Assembly (NCBI GenBank): GCA_028819215.1
Contig: JAPPMG010000102.1
Location: 1-64,000, forward strand
DNA length: 64,000 nucleotides
DNA from: Bryobacterales bacterium
GTDB lineage: Bacteria; Acidobacteriota; Terriglobia; Bryobacterales; UBA6623
Reading direction: 5' to 3'
Every line of letters starts with the position of its first letter. The stretch's first letter is position 1. The notes beneath the pieces are model-generated. The model was not told where the DNA came from. It made no database searches and saw only the letters and a list, made by a program, of their open reading frames with translations. A program made the translations under genes and the position numbers. This document shows positions 32,231 through 40,444 of this stretch, piece by piece.

Positions 32231-34819
32231 ATGAGCCTCGCCGCGTCGCGCATCTTTCTGGTGGACACCTTCGGGCTGATCTTCCGCGCCTACTACGGCC
32301 GAGCGCGGTCGTCCGTGGGCTCGCTGCGGACCTCCGCCGGCATGCCGACCGAGGCGATCTATGTCTTCAACAACATGCTCAAGGCCATGCTCGAAGAGCA
32401 GCAGCCGGAATACATCGCCGCGGTATGGGAGGGACATGGCCCCACCTTTCGCGAGAAGATCTTCCCCGAGTACAAGGCCAATCGCGACGCGATGCCGGAA
32501 GACCTCAAGCTACAGCTGCCCTATATCGAACGGATCCTCAAGGCGTGGAATGTGGCGGTGCTGTCGGAGGACGGCTACGAGGCCGACGACACGATCGCGC
32601 TGCTTGCCCAGCAGGCGTCCGCGCAGGGCGTCGAAGTCGTGATCGTCTCGTCGGACAAGGATCTGATGCAGCTGGTGGGGGAAGGCGTCTCGCAGTGGAA
32701 CCCGGCCAAGGGAATGCTCTACAGGCCGTCGGACGTGCAAGAGTTCCTCGGCGTCAAGCCCGACCAAGTGACGGACTTTCTGGCCCTGAAGGGCGATTCC
32801 GTGGACAACATTCCCGGTGCCCCGGGCATCGGAGACAAGGGCGCACAGCAGCTGATCGCCGAGTACGGCGACATCGAGGGAGTCATCGGCCACGCTGGCG
32901 AGGTGAAGCGCAAGACCTACCGGGAGAGCCTGCAGAACCACGCGGATCAAGTCCGGCTCAGCAAGCGGTTGGCCACGCTGGATGCCTCCGGCAGCCTGAG
33001 GCTTGAGTTGGAGTCCGTCCGGCTCCAGGCCGGGAACACCGACGAGTTGCTGAGCTGCTATCGCGAGTTGGAGTTCAGCACGCTGGCGAGCCAGCTTGAG
33101 AGCGGGACCGGTGGTGCGGCTGCCGAGGTGAAGTCGCAGCCTTTTGCGTCGGCCGAGCAATTCGAAACATGGCTGGCCTCCGAAAGCGGCCCGATCGCAA
33201 TGGCAGTGCTGACCGACCCAGCGAGCGACCCGTCTGGGATTCCGCAGACACGCATCGGGTTCGCGGCGCAGGAGGAGCAAGCGTGGAGCGTTCCCCCCGA
33301 GTTGCTCCCGCGCGCTCGGGCCGTGATCGAGTCCGGGCAGCGCGATATCTGGGTTCACGACTGGAAGTCCGCGATCCACGCGTTCGGAGCGCTAGAAGTC
33401 GGCTTTCCACGGGCCGCCGATGACACGATGCTGATGGCTTTCCTGGCCGACTCGAGCCGGACCAACTATGAGTTCAAGAAATCTGTCGAGCGGCGTCTGG
33501 GAACCTCCGGCAGCGACGATGCGGGAGTGGCAGCCAATCAAACGCTCGCCCTTCGCAACACCCTCCAAGGCGAAATCGACCGGATGGATCTGCGCACGGT
33601 TTATGAAGAGATCGAATTGCCGCTAATCCCGGTCTTGGCGGCCATGGAAGCGAAGGGTGTGATGCTGGACTCTGGGTCCCTGGCCGAATTCTCCGTGCGA
33701 CTGGGGCACCGAATCGACGAATTGAGCCGGGAGGTCATAGAACTCGCCGGCCGAGATTTCAACATCGGCTCGCCCAAGCAATTGGGTGACATCCTGTACG
33801 TTCACCTCGGCCTGCCGCAGCCGCAGAAGCGCGGCAAGACCAAGGCCCCCTCGACCGCCTCGGACGTTCTCGAAGGCCTGAAGGACAAGCATGCGATCGT
33901 CAACAAGATCTTGGACTGGCGTCAGCACACCAAGCTGAAGAGCACGTATGTCGATGCCCTGCCCCAGCTGGTCGCGCCCGACGGACGCCTGCACACGACG
34001 TTCAACCCAACCGGATCCGCGACCGGCCGGCTGTCGTCGCTCAACCCGAACCTTCAGAACATTCCCGCCCGGACCTCGCTCGGACGAGAGATCCGCAAAG
34101 CACTGGTAGCCCCGCCGGGATGGCGCTTCGTTTCGGGGGACTATTCCCAGGTGGAGTTGCGCGTGATGGCGCACCTGTCGGGCGATCCCCGCTTGATCGC
34201 AGCCTTTCGCAGCGGCGAGGACTTGCACCAGAGCACGGCATCCGAAGTGCTCGGCATCCCGCCGATGCTAGTGGGCCCGGAAGAGCGCGCCCGCGCCAAG
34301 GCGGTCAATTTCGGCATCATCTACGGTCTGAGCGCCTTTGGTCTGGCCAGACAGCTCAATATTCCTCAGGGCGATGCCCGAGACTACATCAAGCGCTACT
34401 TCGAACGCTACAGCGGCGTCAAGCAGTTCAAGGACGACACCATAGAGCAGACCAAGCAGAGGGGCTTCAGCCGGACCCTGTTCGGGCGCCGCCGGCCCGT
34501 GCCGGACTTGGACAGCAAGAATCACACCGCTCGCAGCATGGCCGAGCGCATCGCTATCAACTCGCCCATCCAGGGCACTGCCGCCGACCTGATCAAGAAG
34601 GCGATGCTGGCCACCGATGCGGCGCTCAAGCAGGAGCGGCTGCGTGCGCGGATGGTGCTGCAGATCCATGACTCGCTGCTCGTCGAGACTCCGGAGGAGG
34701 AAGTCGAAGCCGTCAGCGGTCTGCTGAAGGCCGAGATGGAGGCCGTAGCCAGCTTGAACGTGCCATTGGTGGTGGACATCAAGACAGGCCCGAATATGCG
34801 GGATCTCGAAGGCCCGTAA
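32231..34819 (+). CDS. polA: DNA polymerase I
   Basis: An 862-residue polymerase with three parts. The 5'-3' exonuclease (about 1-290) has EADDTIALLA, SSDKDLMQL and GIGDKGAQQL. A 3'-5' exonuclease-like middle (about 300-440) lacks the DTET motif (MAVLTDP instead), so proofreading is probably lost. The polymerase domain carries motif A DYSQVELRVMAHLSGD, the O-helix KAVNFGIIYGLS and motif C QIHDSLLVE. Motif C normally reads HDE; here Asp is kept but Glu is Ser. It acts in Okazaki fragment processing and repair. TACACT at 32216-32221 lies close before the ATG. Confidence 0.95.
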   Translation: MSLAASRIFLVDTFGLIFRAYYGRARSSVGSLRTSAGMPTEAIYVFNNMLKAMLEEQQPEYIAAVWEGHGPTFREKIFPEYKANRDAMPEDLKLQLPYIERILKAWNVAVLSEDGYEADDTIALLAQQASAQGVEVVIVSSDKDLMQLVGEGVSQWNPAKGMLYRPSDVQEFLGVKPDQVTDFLALKGDSVDNIPGAPGIGDKGAQQLIAEYGDIEGVIGHAGEVKRKTYRESLQNHADQVRLSKRLATLDASGSLRLELESVRLQAGNTDELLSCYRELEFSTLASQLESGTGGAAAEVKSQPFASAEQFETWLASESGPIAMAVLTDPASDPSGIPQTRIGFAAQEEQAWSVPPELLPRARAVIESGQRDIWVHDWKSAIHAFGALEVGFPRAADDTMLMAFLADSSRTNYEFKKSVERRLGTSGSDDAGVAANQTLALRNTLQGEIDRMDLRTVYEEIELPLIPVLAAMEAKGVMLDSGSLAEFSVRLGHRIDELSREVIELAGRDFNIGSPKQLGDILYVHLGLPQPQKRGKTKAPSTASDVLEGLKDKHAIVNKILDWRQHTKLKSTYVDALPQLVAPDGRLHTTFNPTGSATGRLSSLNPNLQNIPARTSLGREIRKALVAPPGWRFVSGDYSQVELRVMAHLSGDPRLIAAFRSGEDLHQSTASEVLGIPPMLVGPEERARAKAVNFGIIYGLSAFGLARQLNIPQGDARDYIKRYFERYSGVKQFKDDTIEQTKQRGFSRTLFGRRRPVPDLDSKNHTARSMAERIAINSPIQGTAADLIKKAMLATDAALKQERLRARMVLQIHDSLLVETPEEEVEAVSGLLKAEMEAVASLNVPLVVDIKTGPNMRDLEGP

Positions 34820-34839
34820 GTTGGTCCGCTCAGAATCGG

Positions 34840-35298
34840 TTACTTGTAGGCTCGAGTGACCCATTCAGCAACCACGCAGGGCTTGGTTGCGCCTTCGATC
34901 TCCACGGTTACGTTCCAAATCGTCTGAACACCCCACGAATGCTCCTCGACGGCGTGCGGCGAGATGTGTCCTCGAATGCGGCTGCCAGCTGGCACGGGTG
35001 CGGGAAAACGCACGCGATTGAGGCCGTAGTTGATGCCGTGCTTGAACTCGCCCGCCACCTTGACAGTGCCCATCATGATCGGGGCCAGCATCGATAGGCT
35101 GAGGAAACCGTGTCCGATCGTGGTCTTGAACGGCGACTCGGTCGCCGCGCGCTCAGTGTCAACGTGAATCCACTGGTGGTCCTCGGTCGTGTCCGCGAAG
35201 CTGTCGATGCGGTCCTGCGTGATCTCGAACCAATCGCTAACGGCGATTTCCTTGCCAATGTTCTCCTGGAGTTCCTCGACGGGTACTTGGCGTGCCAT
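34840..35298 (-). CDS. MaoC-like (R)-enoyl-CoA hydratase
   Basis: A 152-residue single hot-dog domain of the MaoC/NodN group. The hydratase 2 motif is present: DHQWIHVDTERA with Asp and His, then PFKTTIGHGFLSLSML. These enzymes hydrate trans-2-enoyl-CoA to (R)-3-hydroxyacyl-CoA. The gene is convergent with polA (20 nt apart) and 41 nt upstream of the MFS gene on the same strand. The physiological acyl-CoA is unknown. Confidence 0.9.
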   Translation of the reverse strand: MARQVPVEELQENIGKEIAVSDWFEITQDRIDSFADTTEDHQWIHVDTERAATESPFKTTIGHGFLSLSMLAPIMMGTVKVAGEFKHGINYGLNRVRFPAPVPAGSRIRGHISPHAVEEHSWGVQTIWNVTVEIEGATKPCVVAEWVTRAYK

Positions 35299-35339
35299 GG
35301 CGTTGATTGTATCCGACGGCGCTCGCAGGGCCAGACCGC

Positions 35340-36578
35340 CTAGAGCTTGTTCACAACGTTGCCGCTGAGCATGTACAGCAACGAGACCAAGAGCAAGATC
35401 GCACCGTTGATGCCGAGCACGCTGCGCGCGCCGATCTTGTCGGCCGCGAAACCGCAGCTGAGGTTGCTGAGCGGCATCACGCCACGGAATGCGGTGTTGT
35501 AGACGCTCATGATCCGACCGCGCAGTTCCTCCGTGAGGTTGAGCTGAACCAGCGAGCTGACCAACGTGAAGACACCGAGGATCGCGCCTCCCGAGAAGAA
35601 CAGCAAGGGCATGCCGAACCAGAGCGTGCTGGACAGTGCGAATCCGATCGTCGCAAGGCCCAGCAATGCCTGCATCGTCAAGGCTTTGTTTCCCTTTCTG
35701 GGAGCGTCTCCCAAACTCGCGACGAACAGGGCACCCAGCACCGCGCCCACTGCCAGAACGGAGCCCATTAGGCCGAATCCACCGGCGTCAAGGCTATAGA
35801 CATCGCTTGCGAATACGGGGAGCAGCAGGTTGATCGGCACGCCGCAGAACGCCGAGACTACCGCAAGTGCCATCAGCGAGCGCAGGGCGAGGCTGGCATG
35901 GATCGAACGGAATCCTTCCAAGAGGCTACGGAAAATATTCTTGTGGCCGGGTTTAGGCGTGAAGGGAATTCTGAGGGTCAGCAACGACCCAATGACCGCC
36001 AAGAAGCTCAAGCCATTGACCAAGAAGCACATGGCCGGACCGAGAAACTTGAACACAGCGCCGCCGATCGGCTTGCCGACAGTCCCCGCTAGGTTGAACT
36101 GGATCGAGATCAGCGCGATTGCGTTCGACAGGTGCTTCTTCGGCACCAGCGACGGGATCAGGGCCTGATAGGCGGGGCCTCCGAACGCTTGGCCGAGTCC
36201 CGCCAAGAACGCGGCCGCCAAGATGTGCCAGACTTCGACGCGATCTGCAAAGAACAGGGCCGCCAGAGCTAGCGAGGCCGTCATCTGCAGGATCTGCGAG
36301 CAGATCAGGAGATAGCGCCTGTCCATTCGGTCGGCCAGCACGCCCCCCAGCACCGAGAACAGCAAGATGGGCAAGCCGTTCAGGAAGGCCGTCAGGCCAA
36401 GCAGGCTCTCGGATCCGGTTTGCTCGTAGATGTACCAGCTCTCGGCTACGTTTGCGACGAAGAAGCCGGTTGTCGATGTGAACGCTCCGAACCAGAGCCA
36501 GCGGAAGTTGCGGTAGCGGAACGAGCGAAACGTGCGGGCCGGCAGCCCGCGCGCTCGCTTTCGACGGGGTGAGTCCAT
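35340..36578 (-). CDS. MFS transporter (EntS/MFS_3-like)
   Basis: A 412-residue transporter started at ATG 36578; the frame is open to 36713 but that extension has no membrane features. About 11 to 12 helices are visible. FRYRNFRWLWFGAFTS, SVLGGVLADRMDRRYLLI and NLAGTVGKPIGGAVF are typical of the MFS_3 (enterobactin exporter-like, DUF894) group. It probably exports a small molecule across the inner membrane. Followed by the MaoC gene after 41 nt. Its start is divergent from the POT gene. Confidence 0.88.
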   Translation of the reverse strand: MDSPRRKRARGLPARTFRSFRYRNFRWLWFGAFTSTTGFFVANVAESWYIYEQTGSESLLGLTAFLNGLPILLFSVLGGVLADRMDRRYLLICSQILQMTASLALAALFFADRVEVWHILAAAFLAGLGQAFGGPAYQALIPSLVPKKHLSNAIALISIQFNLAGTVGKPIGGAVFKFLGPAMCFLVNGLSFLAVIGSLLTLRIPFTPKPGHKNIFRSLLEGFRSIHASLALRSLMALAVVSAFCGVPINLLLPVFASDVYSLDAGGFGLMGSVLAVGAVLGALFVASLGDAPRKGNKALTMQALLGLATIGFALSSTLWFGMPLLFFSGGAILGVFTLVSSLVQLNLTEELRGRIMSVYNTAFRGVMPLSNLSCGFAADKIGARSVLGINGAILLLVSLLYMLSGNVVNKL

Positions 36579-36830
36579 TGGCTGGCCCGGCGACCCGCCC
36601 CGAGCGGGCACGGCCACCGGCCGCCGACACATTATCTTGGCACAGAATTCGGCCGACGTCGCCGCGAACAGTGATTCGCGACACCGGATCGACGCGCAGT
36701 CCGATCTTCGCAACGCGCCCGCTCGGCCTCGGGGCTCTGTCGTGACGCGCTGCTACACTTACACGGAACCGCTACAGGGCTAGCTCGCGCTCTCTTCGCG
36801 CAGAAATCCGACCCCGTAGATCTCCTTGCA

Positions 36831-38138
36831 ATGGACTCTCCTCAGTCCCCCATCCAAGCCAAGCACCCGCGGGGGCTGTATGTCCTCTTCGCGTCGGAAG
36901 CATGGGAGCGATTCAGCTTCTATTCCATGCTTTCTCTTTTCACGCTTTACCTTAGAGATGATGTGGAAGGCTTTGGATGGAGCGAGATTGAAGCGATCAG
37001 CCTCTATTCCTGGTATCTGACGTTCGTCTATGCCAGCCCGTTCGTTGGAGGCCTTCTGGCCGATCGCTATCTGGGCTATCTCCGCACCACGTTGATCGGC
37101 GCCGTCTTTTTCGTTGCCGGACACCTGCTGCTGTCCTTCCATTCGATCACGATCGTCTACGTCGCACTGGTCTGCCTGGTCATCGGCAACGGGCTCTTCA
37201 AGCCCAACGTGTCGACGATGGTGGGAAACCTGTACCCAGACGGCAGTCCTCTCAAGGACCGAGCGTTCATCATCTTCTACTTCGGAATCAACGTCGGGGC
37301 CTTCGTCGCGCCGGTCACGATGGAGTTCATAAAGCAGCAGGCGGGCTATCACCCCGCCTTCGCCGTCGCAGGTATCGGCATGGTCGTGTCGCTGGCAACC
37401 CTGTACTTCCTGCGGCGCCACGTCGAAATGGTCGACGCCCCGGTCGCAGCGCCGGCGAGCAGCCAGGTCGAAGCCACCGAACTCGCGAAGGTGCCCGAAT
37501 CGCGCCGCATCGTCGCGCTGCTGGTGATATTCCTGATCGTGATCGTCTTTTGGATGGCGTTCCACCAGAGCGGTTCCACGCTCACATACTTTGCGAACGA
37601 CAACACCCGCGGGAATTTCTCGGGCACGATCTTCAATGCGATCAACCCGCTCTGGATCCTCATTCTTTCATTCCCGCTGGTGAAGTTCTGGGGCTGGTTG
37701 AACAAACGTGGCAAGGAGCCGTCGACCCCGGCAAAGATGTCGATCGGCATGCTCCTGACGGGACTGTCCTACTTCGTGCTCTATACGGCGGCATCGATCG
37801 GCGAGGCCTCTGTGACCGGAACCGACATATACGACTACCGGCTGTCGCCGATCTGGCTGATTTCGTCGTATGGAGTGGTCACGCTCGGCGAGCTGCTGCT
37901 GTCACCGATGGGCCTCTCGCTGGTGTCCAAGGTTGCGCCATTCCGACTCCGGGGGATGATGATGGGCGGCTGGTTCGTGGCTACGGCGATAGGCAACAAG
38001 CTGACCGCGATTGGCGTGTACTGGACACGCTGGCCGCATTCGGTGTTCTTCGCAGTGCTGGGAATCATGTGCTTCGCGGTCGGCGCCCTACTGACTGGGC
38101 TGCTGAAGCCCCTGAAGAAGGCGATGCCCGGAGTCTGA
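36831..38138 (+). CDS. Proton-dependent oligopeptide transporter (POT/PTR family)
   Basis: A 435-residue POT transporter, a little shorter than the usual 460-500. EAWERFSFYSML matches the ExxERFxYY proton/peptide motif of helix 1. GGLLADRYLGYLRTTL and GNGLFKPNVSTMVG follow, then FYFGINVGAFVAP. It imports di- and tripeptides with protons. TGCTACACT at 36751-36759 looks like an extended -10 about 70 nt upstream. It precedes a secreted S9 peptidase by 211 nt, a sensible neighbour for peptide use. Confidence 0.93.
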   Translation: MDSPQSPIQAKHPRGLYVLFASEAWERFSFYSMLSLFTLYLRDDVEGFGWSEIEAISLYSWYLTFVYASPFVGGLLADRYLGYLRTTLIGAVFFVAGHLLLSFHSITIVYVALVCLVIGNGLFKPNVSTMVGNLYPDGSPLKDRAFIIFYFGINVGAFVAPVTMEFIKQQAGYHPAFAVAGIGMVVSLATLYFLRRHVEMVDAPVAAPASSQVEATELAKVPESRRIVALLVIFLIVIVFWMAFHQSGSTLTYFANDNTRGNFSGTIFNAINPLWILILSFPLVKFWGWLNKRGKEPSTPAKMSIGMLLTGLSYFVLYTAASIGEASVTGTDIYDYRLSPIWLISSYGVVTLGELLLSPMGLSLVSKVAPFRLRGMMMGGWFVATAIGNKLTAIGVYWTRWPHSVFFAVLGIMCFAVGALLTGLLKPLKKAMPGV

Positions 38139-38349
38139 CGGGCTGCATTCCTCCGCTACTGCTAGGCGCGGTACCGCTTGGCCGCTATGGCCCCTTGCCA
38201 ATTGATGCACGAAGTGGACTCGGTGGATGGCTCTGGACGATACTGCACCGCAGACCAACGTTGCGCATAGTGGATTGGGCTTTGGGCGAGGAACTCCTCT
38301 GAGCCCCCAATGGCCGCAAGGGCATATAGTCATTCAGGAGAACAGTCCA

Positions 38350-40266
38350 ATGAAACCTGCTCGTTTTGGCACCGCAGCTTTGATCGTCGGGATGGCGTGC
38401 ACGTTCGCCTCCTGCACCGGCCCGACCGCGAAAGGCCCGATTCCGGGCTACGACGCCCAGACGTTCTTCGAGACCACCGCAATCACTGGTAATTCCTTCT
38501 CGCACGACGAGGAACGAGTCTTGATCTCGACCGATGCCACCGGAGTCTTCAACGCCTACAGCCAGCCATTTGACGGGGGGCCTCCCCAACAGCTGACCCA
38601 TTCGGAGAGCGACTCGATATTCGCTGTCAGCTGGTTTCCGAACGATGACCGATTTCTCTATACGGCCGACCAGGGTGGAAACGAACTGAATCACGTTTAT
38701 GTGCGCGAGACCGACGGTTCCGTCCGGGACCTGACCCCTGGCGATCAGCTAAAGGCAATGTTTGCCGGTTGGAGCGGTGATCGGACTTCCTTCTGGGTGC
38801 TCACTAACGAGCGTGACCGTCGCTATTTCGATCTGTACCGGTACGAGGTCTACGGCTATGAGCGAGAGCTTGTCATGAAAAACGAGGAAGGCTGGATGCC
38901 GGGCGGCGTCAGCCGCGACGGGCGATGGGTCTCTCTCGACAAGCCCCGGACAAACGCCGATAGCGACATCTACATTTGGGACGCTCAGGCTCCCCAGGCC
39001 CGCCCGGTCCACGTAACCGCGCACGAGGGAAACGTGCAGCATTCATCGGTAGCGTTTTCTCCGGACAGCGCCAAGTTTTACTATTCGACCAACGGTCGCG
39101 GCGAATTCCGGCAGATCTGGTCGTATGACCTCGAAACCCAAGAGCACGCAGCTGTGGTGCAGGCTGACTGGGATGTCAGTTTCTTGTCATTCTCCGAGAC
39201 GGGCCGCTATCGGGTAACAGGAATCAATCAGGATGCCCGGACTCTCGTCACCATTCTCGACACTGAGACCGGGGAGGATCTGCAGATCCCAGGCCTCCCG
39301 CCGGGCGACGTCGGCAGGGTTCGCTTTTCTCGAAGCGAATCCAGGATGGCCTTCTATCTGAGCAGCGACGCCTCTCCGCCAAACCTGCATGTCCTGGAAC
39401 TCGAAGACCTTCAGGCGCGCCGATTGACTGACAGCCTCAACCCGGCGATCGCCCCCGAGCACCTCGTGGAGTCGGAGGTGGTTCGCTACCAGAGCTATGA
39501 CGGCCTGGAGATCCCGGCCCTCCTCTACAAGCCGAAATCCGCTTCCGGATCCAGCCCGGCGCCTGCCCTGGTCTGGGTCCACGGCGGACCCGGCGGGCAA
39601 AGTCGCAAGGGGTACTCCCCTACTCTCCAGCACTTGGTCAATCACGGATACGCCGTCCTTGCCGTAAACAATCGAGGCTCTTCTGGCTACGGCAAGACCT
39701 TCCACCACATGGATGACCGGAAACATGGCGATGTGGACTTGAAGGACTGCGTCTGGGCACGGAGATTCTTGGAGTCGTTGGATTGGGTGGACTCTTCCAA
39801 GATCGGCATCATCGGAGGCAGTTACGGCGGGTATATGGTCGCGGCAGCGCTCGCATTCGAGCCTGATGTCTTTGATGTCGGCATCAATATCTTTGGTGTG
39901 ACCAACTGGCTGCGGACGATCAAGAGTATTCCTCCGTGGTGGGAAGCGCAGAAGGAGTCGCTGTACGCCGAGATGGGTGATCCGGCTACGGATGAACAGC
40001 GGCTACACGCCATATCTCCCCTGTTCCACGCCAGCAATATCACGAAACCGCTCTTGGTCGTTCAGGGCGCTAACGATCCGCGGGTCTTGCAGGCGGAAAG
40101 CGACGAGCTTGTCGAGGCAGTTCGCAAGACCGGCGTGCCCGTCGAGTACGTCCTCTTCCCCGATGAGGGTCACGGTTTCCGCAAGAAGGCCAACCGCATT
40201 ACCGCGTCCAACGCCTACGTCGAGTTCCTAAGCTCACATCTGCGAGCGGATCCGGCGGTTCAGTGA
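38350..40266 (+). CDS. S9 prolyl oligopeptidase-family peptidase, lipoprotein
   Basis: A 638-residue peptidase started at ATG 38350, which has CAGGAG about 10 nt upstream; the frame extends to 38227 without function. The N-terminus ends in FASC, a lipobox, so it is likely anchored in the envelope. A seven-blade beta-propeller (about 30-370) with WD40-like TolB units precedes the alpha/beta hydrolase domain. The triad is Ser491 in GGSYGGYM, Asp in GANDPRVL and His in DEGHGF. Similar to acylaminoacyl-peptidases and DPP-like enzymes. It probably supplies peptides to the adjacent POT transporter. Confidence 0.93.
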   Translation: MKPARFGTAALIVGMACTFASCTGPTAKGPIPGYDAQTFFETTAITGNSFSHDEERVLISTDATGVFNAYSQPFDGGPPQQLTHSESDSIFAVSWFPNDDRFLYTADQGGNELNHVYVRETDGSVRDLTPGDQLKAMFAGWSGDRTSFWVLTNERDRRYFDLYRYEVYGYERELVMKNEEGWMPGGVSRDGRWVSLDKPRTNADSDIYIWDAQAPQARPVHVTAHEGNVQHSSVAFSPDSAKFYYSTNGRGEFRQIWSYDLETQEHAAVVQADWDVSFLSFSETGRYRVTGINQDARTLVTILDTETGEDLQIPGLPPGDVGRVRFSRSESRMAFYLSSDASPPNLHVLELEDLQARRLTDSLNPAIAPEHLVESEVVRYQSYDGLEIPALLYKPKSASGSSPAPALVWVHGGPGGQSRKGYSPTLQHLVNHGYAVLAVNNRGSSGYGKTFHHMDDRKHGDVDLKDCVWARRFLESLDWVDSSKIGIIGGSYGGYMVAAALAFEPDVFDVGINIFGVTNWLRTIKSIPPWWEAQKESLYAEMGDPATDEQRLHAISPLFHASNITKPLLVVQGANDPRVLQAESDELVEAVRKTGVPVEYVLFPDEGHGFRKKANRITASNAYVEFLSSHLRADPAVQ

Positions 40267-40444
40267 CCGCGGATTCGGATTCCCGCGCGCGCCTAGGATC
40301 AGTGCGCGATCCGGACGCTGATGCTCGCCTGGCTTAGAGAGCTTCGATTCATCCGGTCTAGGCGGATGCTTTGACCTCCTCCGAGAAAGCCATGGAATGC
40401 TCGTCCGCAATTCTCAATGCGATGTTGCGTAAGGTATTGGGGTA

